Below, one piece after another: positions 21,961 through 33,125 of a stretch of 62,000 nt of DNA. This DNA is from Zygnema cylindricum (lineage: Eukaryota > Streptophyta > Zygnematophyceae > Zygnematales > Zygnemataceae), in NCBI GenBank assembly GCA_037447655.1, contig JBBHKE010002895.1, forward strand, positions 1-62,000, written 5' to 3'. The notes under the pieces are model-generated. The model ran no database searches, was not told where the DNA came from, and was given only the letters and a program-made list of their open reading frames with translations. The position numbers and the translations under genes were made by a program. Numbering within the stretch: the stretch's first letter is position 1; each line of letters opens with the position of its first letter.

Positions 21961-22129
21961 TAATTTGTACATCATTATTTCAGTAAATAGGGGTAAAAAA
22001 AACTTCAGATATTTTCCTAGTAGTTTACTGTAATACTTACATTTATTAGCATTGCTGTAGCAAATAGTATAGTAGAGTGTATCGTACTTTTGCAATGACA
22101 AGTGTTGGCGAAAGAACGTATGCATGTTT

Positions 22130-23564
22130 TGTTGTTCTTTGGTCTAAAATAGACCGCAGAAGCCACCCAACCTATCAAACAAAAAGCTAAGCAAAGTTAG
22201 GCCAATGAACTACCATATTGAAATGCATCCTCCAAATAACATGCATGCGTTCACAGACGCAACAAACAACAATTAGGGTAAGATGAAAATCACAACAGAC
22301 CCTAAAACAATGCGTACACAGACGCAACAAAATGCATACACAGATGCATTAACAATTCGTACACAGACAGAACAGCATGCACACACAAACGCATGAATAA
22401 CATCTAGGGTTACATGAATATCACAAGAAACCCTAGGACAAATGCATAAATAATGCATAATAAACGAGTATATTAATAACATGTATAAATAATAATAAAT
22501 GAATGCATCACATATAAACACCTGTATAATCAAATAATAAATGTATCATTCAAATGCATGACCTAAACGACAACCCTAAATTACTACATCTTTGGTCCCT
22601 ACTTTTCTTAACAAGCATTGATGATTATTTCCTAACAAAGCTCATTCCTATATATACACTTGTGAGCTATCAACGAATCACTAAGTGTCAAAATAACCAA
22701 TGTAAATTACGTAACTGTCACTAAATCCTATTTACGCATAATAACCTTCTAGTAAGAGTAACTAATCGTAAGCGTCCACTTGAGAGTCAAGCAATCGTAA
22801 GCGTACACTTGTCTACAAGTACGATATTTTACACACACAAATTAAACTGTAGAAACCCTAATTGACCACATAAATATAAACGTCATAATCAACACTAATT
22901 TATAAATGCAAATAAGACAAAGAAATGTTGTTCCAAATAATTTCAAGTACACACAATCTCACAAAATTGTATGCTGAGTCATTTGAGTCAATCAACGAAA
23001 TTTCGTAAAACAATCCGAGAGGTCCAAAATAAACATCGTGTGATTGACGCGATTTCGCGTCACCACTACTGGAAAAAATCTCGGCGGCCTATATGCGCCG
23101 TCCGTCGCTCTTAATCGGCACCCTTGATGTCGCGTCGCGTGGTCATAAAAATCCAATTGAAATCTGCGCGTGTCGTCAAATATCTCACGAATGTCGCGAA
23201 GCGAATTCAAGTCCACTTGCCGAAATAATTTATCGTACAACCGAAATCATTTTCGTACCTCAAACGCGTCCTTTGTAATAAATGCGCTTGTCACATTTTG
23301 TTTCGTACGCCATGCGTACATTTTCACACACTTCGAATATTAAACGTCGGATCGCTTCACGATCCACCGTCCATTTCTCCTTACGCAAATCGTACATTTA
23401 CAAATGTTTGTTCCCGTCACTTCAATTAAATTCCGTAATCAATTCGAACCTCCACTCTAAATTTTATGAGTACTTACGCATTAAAAATCGCTTCAAGTAC
23501 GCACAAAAAGTCGCGTACGCATGAAACGCCGCGTACGCACGAAACTAAATCTTCAAAAACAACA
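22130..23564 (-). mobile_element. Solo LTR, family E, copy 1 (1435 bp)
   Basis: It starts TGTTGTTCTTTGG and ends AAAACAACA, so it has TG...CA ends and short inverted tips TGTTG/CAACA. Flanks TGTTT (22125-22129) and GGTTT (23565-23569) match at 4 of 5 bases. The reverse complement matches 43041-44339 from end to end. A TATATATA (near 22650, minus strand) fits an LTR promoter, giving the orientation. No gag or pol accompanies it. A small DNA transposon with 7-bp duplication is the alternative reading. Confidence 0.75.
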
Positions 23565-24222
23565 GGTTTTTCGGAGTGGCGCCAACAATCAACCGTATGT
23601 GTCAAACAGTTGACGATTTGATTCACATGATCGAAAGAACGAGATCTGACCCGGGTATTCCGGAAACATATGGTATAGTTCGACGGTACCATCGTCGATC
23701 AAATTTTCTCCAACGGACGCGATTCACCCGGGACCACAAGCGTGATTCACGAGGGACCACAAGCGTGATTCGCGTGGGACCACAAGTGACGAAGCACTCA
23801 GGTGCTTCGTACTACACGACCACATTCGGCTAGACTTTAGCGATTACCGCTGACTAAGCATTTGGAACGTTTTGTGTACGGTAGGAACGATTTGTGTACA
23901 GTTCAATATCTGTAAATATCTGAATAACATTGGTTTGTAATTTAGTGTAATAAAAAATAGTGTTCCATTAATCAATTTTTTAGAAAATAATAATTAGGGT
24001 AATAAGGTACAGTGATGTACAAGTAGGATGCTTTGTCATTAGTCAAGATAATAACCGTAGTAACGATTACCCAAATTAGTGTAGATCAGTAGAAACACAC
24101 TGTGAGCATATAATTTAGGACTTAGCAAATTTTGTAGTATCCAGTTTTGGGAATATGATTTTATGAGGACAGTTTTTGGGAAACTTCCAAACATCATATC
24201 TTATGGTTTACTGGGTCAATTG
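23565..24222. other. Intergenic; short 23-bp tandem repeat
   Basis: Around 23719-23785 the phrase GCGTGATTC.CG.GGGACCACAA occurs about three times in tandem (two full 23-bp units and a shorter first one). It is followed by a hairpin ACGAAGCA/TGCTTCGT near 23798. I see no supportable gene, only a frame of 85 codons across the repeats. Confidence 0.5.
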
Positions 24223-25230
24223 TGCAATTTTGTGTCCTTCATTGGACCACAGAATACAGGAAGCCTCTAGATACTATTTAACTAACCCACTTCAAGCCAC
24301 AACCAATGCTGTCCTGGAAGGCAAAATGACACTTTGACCTTACCTCTATGCAGCTTGGACTCCCCTGAGTTCGTGGCAAAAAAAATCAATGAAAACGGCC
24401 AACCAAGCGATAAGTTTTGAGCCGGCAAGAATGCCAATTTATACAAAGCTCTCTTAGAGAGAGAGGTGACTATCTACCAAAATTTCCTAAGTCCTAAACT
24501 TCTCTCACAACCCCTATCTATTGAAGTACGAACCAATCATATAACTGTAAAGTACAAAAAAGGTACTACGGCCGATGTCACTTCTGTACGGCTGGTGTAC
24601 GACAAGGCTACTGAGTGGACGCGTGTCACTTTTCCACACGTTCGTATATTCTCCGAAATTCCCGCGACCGAATGTCATCCTTCCACGCGGCGCCAGGTCA
24701 TGCCACGTCTATAAAAGCAAAAGTGACCATTCCGCGATCTCGGCGATGATGTGCGCGGTAGGATAAAATCCGACATCAAATGTCGATCGTTGAAACAAAT
24801 GTCCGATTCATTTATTTAGTGCGAAATGACGTTCGCACTAAACCTTAACATGTTCTATGTTTATTCGTCCATATTTCAGTTAAGTGGTTTCAGTATTATA
24901 CAATAGGTTAAATACTTATCAAACCCGATATCTCCTAACGGACTTTTACGACAGACTGGTTAGAGCTAACGGCTATGCCGCGCTTTGTCGGTCGGGGGTT
25001 CGAGTCCTGCCGGACTCAACCTTTTGTTGAGAGTGACTTAAGTAACTCTTTAGTCCTTCCTATGGAGCTGAGGCAGCCATGGCTCCATCGCTCTCTCTCT
25101 CCTTCATTGACTACAACAAGTATGGGGGCAAGAGACAAGAGATGGAGGTAGGTTGCCTACATTTTCTTTATCTGTTTCCGCTAATTATTTTAGACCTATA
25201 AAATACCAAAAAAAACTACTTATTTAAACA
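24223..25230 (-). repeat. LTR-A copy 3 (3' LTR of Copia-A2, 1008 bp)
   Basis: On the minus strand it runs from TGTTTAAATAAGTAG (25230) to ACAAAATTGCA (24223). It borders the polypurine tract and pol of Copia-A2 at its right. It is full length and keeps TATAAAT (24437-24445, minus) as a likely core promoter. It differs from copies 1 and 2 by many substitutions but has the same plan. Confidence 0.88.
24950..25021 (+). other. tRNA-like block with perfect B box, antisense in LTR-A copy 3
   Basis: GACAGACTGGTTAGAGC, then hairpin CGGC-TAT-GCCG, then GGTTCGAGTCC (11 of 11 for the B box), then GGACTCAACC followed by TTTT (25022-25025). Compared with copy 1 the hairpin stem has changed from TGGC/GCCA to CGGC/GCCG, a compensated pair. 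It lies opposite to element transcription. Confidence 0.65.
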
Positions 25231-26458
25231 CACCCCTTATTTTCTAATCTAATTTAAACTTTTCTTTTAATCCACATTTTCCCTACAATATTTAACTTTG
25301 AAAAGGGCACAGGTTTGGTCATCATGTCAGCCACCATTTCTTCTTCTGATTTATACACAAGATTTACAATTTTATTTTCAACTTTTTCCCTCACGAAGCT
25401 CAATCTTATGTCCATATGTTTAGCCTTGAAATGATGTTTTGGATTGGCTGCAATGGCAATTGCAGCCTGATTATCACAAAAAACTTCATGCACTCCCTCC
25501 TTCATATACCCCTATTCTTGTAACAAGGATTTGACCCACTTAAACTCTTTCACAGTCAAACAAGAGGCCATATACTCAGCCTCTATAGTAGACTAAGTAA
25601 CCACCTTTTGTTGCTTACTGCTCCAACAACAAGCACCTTCCCTCACATACAACACATACCCAGATGTGCATCTTCTCATCGGTGCATCCCCATAACTGGC
25701 ATCACTCCAAGTAGTTATATCAGTGTGCTCCCCTCACAAATGTAACCATAACTCTCTAGTTCCTACCAGATATCTCATGACTGTCTTGGCTGCCTCCGAA
25801 TCTCTCTTCGTAGGATCATTATGACTCCTAGTGAGGACTCTTACTGCTGCCGCTATGTCCGGCCTGGTACAATTCATAAAATAGATCAAACTTCCTACGA
25901 CATGTCTATAAGGAATAGACTTTATAAACTCTCTCTCCTCTGGACTCATTTGATCATATAAGATCATCATTCCTCCTTCTACACTCCCATCACTTACTTT
26001 TTTCAAGTCCATGGGAGTGGTACAACTATTAGCATTTTTCCATCTGGAATTTTTCAAGCATATTACCTATTGCTTCTTTCTGAGTAAGTCTGATAATCCT
26101 TTTCCCCCTATCTCTCTCTATTTGGATCCCCAAAATAAATTTTGCCTCACCTACATCCTTCATATCAAATCTGCCCCTAAGATCTTCCTTTAGCCTATTG
26201 ATCTCCTCCAAAGACTTACTCAATACAAGCAAATCATCCACTTAAATTGGAATAAAAATGACACCATTCTCATTTCAAACATATAGATGGAATCGTAAGA
26301 GCTGATCTAGATATATCCCAGACCGGTGATAAATTCATCAAGTTTTTTATTCCATTGTCGGGGAGCCTGCTTCAGTCCATATAACGACTTTATGAGCTGC
26401 AGACTTTGCTCTCTTCTCCTCCCTCCACGAACCCCTTCGGTTGCCTCATGAAAATTTC
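25231..26458 (-). pseudogene. Copia-A2 pol fragment (RT and RNase H)
   Basis: Read on the minus strand: QPEGF and SLYGLKQAPRQWNKKLDEFI (26307-26458), then the RT core DDLLVLSKSLEEINRLKEDL and GEAKFILGIQ (26029-26241), MNCTRPDIAAAV (25734-26057), and RNase H FCDNQAAIAIAANPKHHF (25254-25505). Frames change several times and there are stops, for example in the RNase H region near 25595. It is cut at 26458 by the LTR of a Ty3/gypsy element. Upstream pol and gag are missing. Confidence 0.88.
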
Positions 26459-26968
26459 TGTAAAAAGAACAAAATACCACAATACACAGCGAAAAGCTCC
26501 AAGGCCCTCCCCGTAGCATTAGCACGAGTACACAGCACCCACAGATAAAGGCCAAGCTTTATTAATCGGGAGGGAGATTACAAGTTGACAGTTCACTACA
26601 AAGGTCTACTCAAAGAGTCAATCTTTTTACTACGTCTACTCCACTATTTAAACTAGCTAGCTGCTAGTCAACCTAGTATTGTACAAGTGTACATGTGGAC
26701 CTTCACTATCACCCGAGATCTATCCAAAATATCCTTCTAAAACTATACAGTTAAATCTACATTTTACGGCGTTACTATACTTCCACGCTGCATTGCTCTG
26801 CTGCGCTACGCTATTCTTCTAAGGTGCTATGCTACGCTGCGCTATTCTTCTAAGTTGCTTTGCTGCTATGTTGCGCTGGACTAGAATCGCAGGTGCGCTG
26901 CTCTGCAACCGCAACTATAGCAGCCTAGTTTCTAGCCACTAAGCACTCAACCATGTAACCTTGTTACA
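26459..26968 (-). repeat. 3' LTR of a Ty3/gypsy chromovirus (510 bp)
   Basis: On the minus strand it runs from TGTAACAAGGTTACATGG to TTCTTTTTACA. It follows a purine-rich tract (AGTGGGAGGCAC) and ends directly against Copia-A2 pol, so the gypsy element inserted into it. The LTR contains GCT-rich short repeats (about 26790-26880) and TTTAAATAG as a possible TATA element. A partner LTR is not present. Confidence 0.8.
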
Positions 26969-26984
26969 GTGCCTCCCACTAAGG

Positions 26985-27437
26985 ATTCAGCTTCCCGCTG
27001 AACCTTGCTTACTCAAGGAAACTGCAATTGCCAGAGCATGTCATATGTCTTCTCACGGTACTCCTCGAAGTCTTGTCGCAAACTGTCAAGTGGATTTTAG
27101 AGCTGCTCACATCGAGTCTCAAACAGCGCAATATGATAGTCTGCCACTGCCAAGCGTCTCCTAGTGATTCGCTCCCGAACATGGTCCTCCTCTTCCTCCA
27201 GTACCTCCGCTGGTGCCTCTGGTTGCGGCGAAATGGCCGCCGGTGCAGGTTCTTTGGCTTGCTGTGCCCCTTGCGCCACTCCCACTGCCGGTTCAGGTTC
27301 TGATTCTACCTCCCTCCTAAGGTATGCCTCTACCATGACCTCTGCCGCCGCTAACAATCTATCCGGACGGGGTACTTCCTCTAGCCCTACCCGTACAAGC
27401 CTCCTCTTTTTCGGTGGTGGAGAGGACGACGACGACA
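26985..27437 (-). pseudogene. Extra ORF between integrase and 3' LTR of the gypsy element
   Basis: An ATG at 27437 starts a serine-rich, basic N-terminus (PPPKKRRLVR, a likely nuclear localisation signal). A middle rich in Glu, Pro and Ala follows, then a charged, coiled-coil-like end (HVRERITRRRLAVADYH). The frame meets a stop at 27097 but continues in frame with coding-like text (LRQDFEEYREKTYDMLWQ) to a second stop shortly before the polypurine tract. It is also open in frame with the integrase above. I know no homologue; it may be an accessory gene, a captured host sequence, or non-coding leader. Confidence 0.45.
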
Positions 27438-27799
27438 TGGATGCTGTTGTACAAGATAATTCAAATAGTTTAAGAAGAGAAGGTAAGCTGGTTGTGTAGA
27501 GCGAAGTAATCTCCAAACTATTTCGACTAGGTGGTTCGCGAAGGCTGATGGCAATCTTAACCGCGAGGGGTGAGAGTTTAAATATTGGACTTTTCCAACC
27601 CTCGTAGCGTGCGAGGGTATTGCACCGTCCAACATTTGGTAAATTGCGCTGCTGCGACGAACCCAAGGGTTTGTCGTCACCAATGTAGCGAAACAAAGTT
27701 GCGCCGTTGCGCTTTCCTGTCAGCGCAGCGATGGTGCTGCGATCCTCTGACGCCGCCGCGACTATGCCTTGCTTCGGTGGTTGCGCAACCATAACGTTG

Positions 27800-28590
27800 C
27801 GGTCCGTTAACACCGCCGCCGCGTTTCTTTGCTGCATCCCCAATATGATCGCGATGGTTAGGATATTGCGATTCGTTCTGTCACTGCGTCGAATGCGATT
27901 GCTCCCTTGGTGAAGTCGAGTGTCCGCACTCTGCGTAAACTGGCGCATTAACTGAAGGGAATGGAGATCTTCCTCGTTCACCCAAGAGTCGTCTTCAACA
28001 CCGTAGCCCTTCCAACGCACCAAATATTGTGTGGAGTTAGAATTCCGAGAGCGACGCGATTGAAGGATGTCCTCAACCTTGTACTCCTCCGAGGTACCCT
28101 GAATTGGTGGCAAAGGGGTATGCGGGGGTCGATTAGGAAAAATCGAATCACCGTCACGAAACGGCTTCAGTAGGGAAACATGTAAAACATTGTGGATATG
28201 CCAGTCTTTCGTTATATCCAACCTATAGGCCAATTATCCCACCTTTGACAAAACAATGAACAGGCGCATGAATTTCGATGCCAATTTCTTTAAGAGAGCA
28301 CCCGGTAATGACAAGTTTGCCATATTAAGGCGAACCTTATCACCCACGCAGAATATGATGTCCTTCCGGCGAGCATCAGCCTGCGCCTTTTGACGGTCTT
28401 TTGCATTCCGGAGCGCCGTCATCACCATTTCCAGATTCCTTTGCAGCGTTTTGGCAGAACTTAGAGTTGCGGTTGTAGGGCAATCCGGTGCCGATAAATT
28501 TTGGGGAAGGGTGGGCTATCGCCCATTGAGGGAAAATAGTGTAGCATTCGTGGACTAGTTCACCGCAGTGTTGTACGCCGTCGGATCAGA
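27800..28590 (-). pseudogene. Ty3/gypsy integrase C-terminus with chromodomain, truncated
   Basis: From 28590 down the reading is SDPTAYNTAVN, TLFSLNGR, then AKDRQKAQADARRKD and GDKVRLNMANLSLP (28234-28428). YRLDITKDWHIHNVLHVSLLKPF follows (GPY/F module, 28233-28160), then a chromodomain at about 28089-27960 (EYKVEDIL, QYLVRWKGYG, DSWVNEEDL). Chromodomains steer insertion to marked chromatin in chromoviruses. Stops occur near 28554 and 28518. Everything 5' of this (gag, protease, RT, RNase H) is missing, and the sequence turns into LTR-A at 28591. Confidence 0.9.
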
Positions 28591-29053
28591 TTCAATATTA
28601 AATGTTTGGCGTCAAAACAAATGTCTGATTCATTTGTTTTCGTGCGAGATAATGTTCGCACTATATAATACTTGGTTCCATGTTTTTTTGTTTGTAATTC
28701 CGTTAATTGAATTCATACACGTAACATTGTATAAATAATAATCAAACATAATGTATCTCAACGGACTCCTACGACAGACTGGTTACAGCTAACGGCTAAG
28801 CCGTGCTTTGCCGCTCTGAGGTTCGAGTCCTGTCGGACTCAACCTTTTGTTGAGAGTGACATAAGTCACTCTTTAGCCCTGCCTGCTTAAGCTAGGACAG
28901 CCATGGCTTAGCCACCCTCTCCATCCCTCGGTGACTACGACAAGTATGGTGGGAAGGGAGAGAAGGCGGAGGCAGGCTGTCCATCTTTTTCTTTTTCTTA
29001 TTTGTACTAAATTCAAACCTAGAAAATACCAAATAAAACTACTAATTTCAACA
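28591..29053 (-). repeat. LTR-A copy 4, truncated (463 bp)
   Basis: The part next to pol is kept (TGTTGAAATTAGTAG at 29053 reading leftwards), but the other half, including the promoter-proximal end, is missing. It joins gypsy integrase at 28590/28591. It is the 3' LTR of Copia-A3. Confidence 0.85.
28773..28844 (+). other. tRNA-like block with perfect B box, antisense in LTR-A copy 4
   Basis: GACAGACTGGTTACAGC, hairpin CGGC-TAA-GCCG, GGTTCGAGTCC and TTTT at 28845-28848. The loop and flanks differ from the other copies, but the stem and B box are kept. Confidence 0.6.
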
Positions 29054-32000
29054 CTCCCCTTATTTTCTAGTCTAATTTAAATTTCATTTTTAATCCACAC
29101 TTTTCCAGCAATATTTTAACTTGGGAGAAGGCACATGTTTTGTCATCATATCAGCTACCATTTCCTCATCAAGTCTATATATAAGATTCACGATTTTATT
29201 CTCAACTTTTTCTCTTACAAAACTTAATCTTATGTCCATATGTTTAGCCTTAAAATGATGTTTTAGATTAGCTGCAATTGCAATTGCAGCTTGATTATCA
29301 CAAAACACTTCATGCACTCTCTCTATCAGATACCCCTGTTCTTGCAGCAAGGACTTGACCCACATTAACTCTTTCGCAGCAAAACAAGAGGCCATGTACT
29401 CAACCTCCATAGTGGACTGAGCAACAACCTTTTGTTGCTTACTGCTCTAACAACATGCACCTTCCCCAACATACAACACATACCCAGAAACGCATCTTCT
29501 CATAGGTGCATCCCCATAACTGGCATCACTCGAAGTGGTGATATCAGAGTGCTCCCCTCCCAAATGAAACCATAACTCCCTGGTTCCTACTAGATATCTC
29601 ATGACTCTTTTGGCTGCCTCCCAGTTTCTCTTCCTAGGATCATTAAGACTCCTACTGAGTACTCCAACTGCTCCCACTATGTCCGGTCTAGTACAATTCA
29701 GAAAATAGATTAAACTTCCTACGACCTGTCTATAACGGATAGACTTCATAAATTCTCTCTCTTTTGGACTCATTTGATCATCTAAGATCATCACTTCTTC
29801 TACTACACTCCCATCACTTATTTTTTTCAAGTCTATGGGAGTGGTACAACTGTTAGCATTTTCCATCTGGAATTTCTCAAGCATATTACCTATTGCTTCC
29901 TTCTGAGTGAGTCTGATAATATTTTTTCCCCTATCTCTCTCCATCTGAATCCCCAAAATATATCTTGCCTCCCCTAAATCCTTCATATCAAATCTACTTC
30001 CAAGATCTTTCTTTAACTTATTGATTTTTTCCAAAGATTTACTCAACACAAGCAAATCATCCACATAAATTTCAATAAAAATTACACCATTCTCATCTTC
30101 AAACATATAGGTAGAATGGTCAGAACTGATACGGATATATCCTTGACCTGTAAGAAACTCATCTAGTTTCTTATTCCACTGTCCGGGAGCTTGCTTCAGT
30201 CCATATAGGGACTTTATGAGTCTCCAAACTTTGCTCTCTTCTCCTTCTTCCACGAACCCCTCGGGTTGTCTCATAAAAATTTTCTCCTCCAACTCACCAT
30301 TATAAAAACAGTCTTAATGTCAATCTGGTGAATTTCCATATCTTCCGCTGCTGCGAGACTGAGGAGAATTCTTACTGAGGGGAACCGAACAACTGGAGCA
30401 AAGGTCTCCTCATAGTTAATCCCCTCCTTTTGGGTGAACCCCTTCGCTACCAATCGAGCCTTATATCTCTCAATGGTGTTATCAGGGTGCAGTTTTAGTT
30501 TAAATACCCATTTGCACCCAATATGTTTTCTGTCTGGAGGGCAATCCGCTAGTTCCCAAGTATTTGCTTCCATGATAGAAGCCATCTCATCATTTATGGC
30601 TCTAATCAATCTTTCTCTCTAGACTATTCACTGCCTCAGAGTAAGACTGAGGCTCATCTGGGTGAGATAGCTTAGTTACCTTATGAGTGGCTTGTTTTTC
30701 TTGTATCCGTTTGCTACTCCTCCTTCCTCCCACAAACTCCGAAGCTGGAATAGATGGAAGTCGTGGATTTCTTCTCACTATCTCATCGGCTCCCTTATTC
30801 CTGAGAGCCGGTTCTAGTCCCACTTATTCTATCTCCTCATCTCCCTAGGAGTATGTGAGATTTCTGGTAAGTCTGCTGTATCTGGGATCTCCCCTGAATC
30901 TGCAATCACGGTTTCATTCATGTCCTTTTCGGTAACGACCGAGTTCTCCTCACTCTCGGACTCAAATCTGATTTTTATCTTCTTTGTATATTTGAAAGGG
31001 TCAACTAACTTCCCTTCAATCATGACAACTAGGTGTTTGACCAGAATGATATCTTTCTTTGCTAATTCATGGAGTCTATATCCCTTGACATCCTCATCAT
31101 ATCCCACAAAGTATCCAGGTTTTCCCTTAACATCTAGTTTCCTGTTTTTCCTATCTGTGTAAAGACTGTAAACTTGGCTACCGAATACTTTAAGGTGTGA
31201 GATATCTGGTTTCCTTCCAACCCATCTCTCATAAGGTGTTACTCCCTTTACAGCTGAGGTAAGGACTCTATTCTTAATGTAGTTGGCACAATTCAATTGC
31301 TTCTACCCAAAATCTCTTTCCTATTTCTTTGTCGGCCAACATACGGCGTTCACTATCTCCTACTACTCGATTGAACCTCTCAGCTACCCCATTTTATTCC
31401 GCGTTATACGGTACAGTTTTTTAGTGTTGTACTTCCTCATCTCTCAGATATTCCTCAAACTGGTTAGAGGTATATTCCCCCCCATTATCACTCCTTATCC
31501 GCTTAATGGAGGTTTCATGCAATTTCTCACTCTAGGCTTTATATTCTTTGAAGTAAGTTGATGCTTCAGACTTTGTTTTCAGAAAGTAGACTCTAGAGTA
31601 CCTAGACCACTCATCAGTTATTGTCATCATAAACCTCTTTCCTCCAACCGATGGTACTTTTGCAGTACCCCAAATATCTGTGTGGACCAAATCTAACACT
31701 TTCTCAGCTCTATATGTGGCGGCTTTGGGAAAGGGAAATCTGTGAGCCTTACCTTGAGCACAACCACTACAATCATCCATCATTTCATTATCCCCAAATT
31801 GAATGCCTTCTACTCCCCCAAGCTTTTTCATTTCCCTCAACCTATCAAAATGCACATGCCCCAACCGCTTATGCCAAATCATCAACTTAGGAACACCAAC
31901 ATAGTAAGTATTCTTCTTTTCATTACTCAGGTTAAGCCTAAACATTCCTTGGCTACCCTTATCTGCCGTGAAGTAAACTTCATCCCCATACTTAGCTGTA

Positions 32001-33125
32001 AAGACTCCCTTTCGAGTGAAGGTATCAAATTCTTTGTCATCTAACACAGACGTAGAGACAAGGTTTTTACTCAGCTGAGGAATGTAGAGTACATCGGAGA
32101 ATGTAAGTATAGAAGTCTCACCCTCTACTAAGACTTTCAGATCTACTGCTCCCACTAGATTTGTACTAACTACTCTCCCATCCCCATACTCTATCTCTAC
32201 ATTGGGGATTTTCCTTAACTTAGTGAAGAGGTTTTATCGCGACACATATGCATGGATGCACCTGAGTCGATAATCCATCTTTCTTGTGGAGCTTTCCGAA
32301 TTGCTCCAAGGGCACAATTCTGTCTCCGAGGGATCTCCTTCTCCTCCAGACTCTCGTCAAGAAGAAGCTCCCCATCCTCCTCAGAGGACTCATCCTCGGT
32401 ATCTCATGTCACCTTTGTAACAAGAAATGCATTTTTCTTCCCTCCGGAAGAACCCCCTCCACGGTTCTCTTGGAGCCTCAGCTGCGACAGCTTGACACTA
32501 TCTGCGATGAAGTGTCCCGACTTTTTGCAAAAATGACAAAGACCCTTTGGGGGCCTCGGTCCTCCAGGATGATCTCTTTCCCCTTTGTATGGTTTCTTCG
32601 GGTCCTTCCTCCATCGGTCCCCTCCTGCTGCTAGAGCTTGAATGCTCTTTCCTCCTCTTCTAATCTCCATTGTGTTTTCCTGCACAAGTGTCATCCTGAC
32701 CACTGTGTTCCATTTCCATGAACTATCACACATCTCCTGTACTCAATACACTATGTTCTCGAACTCATCTGGTAACTTCATGATAAGAGTGTTAACTTTC
32801 ATTTTTATTCTACCTGTCCATCCGGCACTTTCCATCTCCATATACAAACAAGAAAGATCATTACAGTAATCTAAAATCTTTACTCCTTTGTAAGTCTAAC
32901 TCACTAGCTTTTGCTCAGCCAACTGGAGCTCCTGAATGGTTGCAGCTCTAGAAATCTCCACCAAGCTCACCCACAACTCCTCGGCCTTATAAATGTGAAG
33001 ATGAGGAGTGGCCAAAGCTTGAGTGAGGTGCGTGAGAATGAAGTTCTTTGCAGCCATGTTTACATCCTCCCACATTTGAGTATCGTTCTTCGTGGTCTTC
33101 ACAGTCGTCGCTCAAAGTAATGTGG
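29054..33125 (-). pseudogene. Copia-A3 gag-pol, decayed
   Basis: From right to left: gag (TKNDTQMWEDVNMAAKNFIL, 32896-33102), zinc knuckle CHFCKKSGHFIADS (32404-32733; last Cys is Ser, so broken), and a protease region near 32240. GAG-pre-integrase MIWHKRLGHVHFDRL and the integrase start HTDIWGTAKVPSVGGKRF are in 31532-32155. Integrase RVLTSAVKGVTPYERWVGRKPD is in 30829-31296. RT GCKWVFKLKLHPDNTIERYKARLVAKGF is in 30271-30609 and IYVDDLLVLSKS in 29447-30292 (catalytic YVDD kept). RNase H FCDNQAAIAIAANLKHHF is in 29090-29410. At least six frame breaks separate these parts. Gag is cut at 33125 by LTR-B of Copia-B1. Confidence 0.9.

Noticed and set aside
22992-23240. Minus-strand frame similar to a plus-strand frame at 43356-43592
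   Set aside because: Both lie at the same place in the two solo LTR-E copies; the similarity is that of the LTR and the frames differ by several shifts.
23576-23833. An 85-codon frame over the 23-bp tandem repeat
   Set aside because: The protein is mostly repeat-encoded and matches nothing; no support as a gene.
27164-27499. Plus-strand frame opposite the gypsy extra ORF
   Set aside because: Shadow of the minus-strand coding sequence, with Ser/Gly-rich low-complexity translation.
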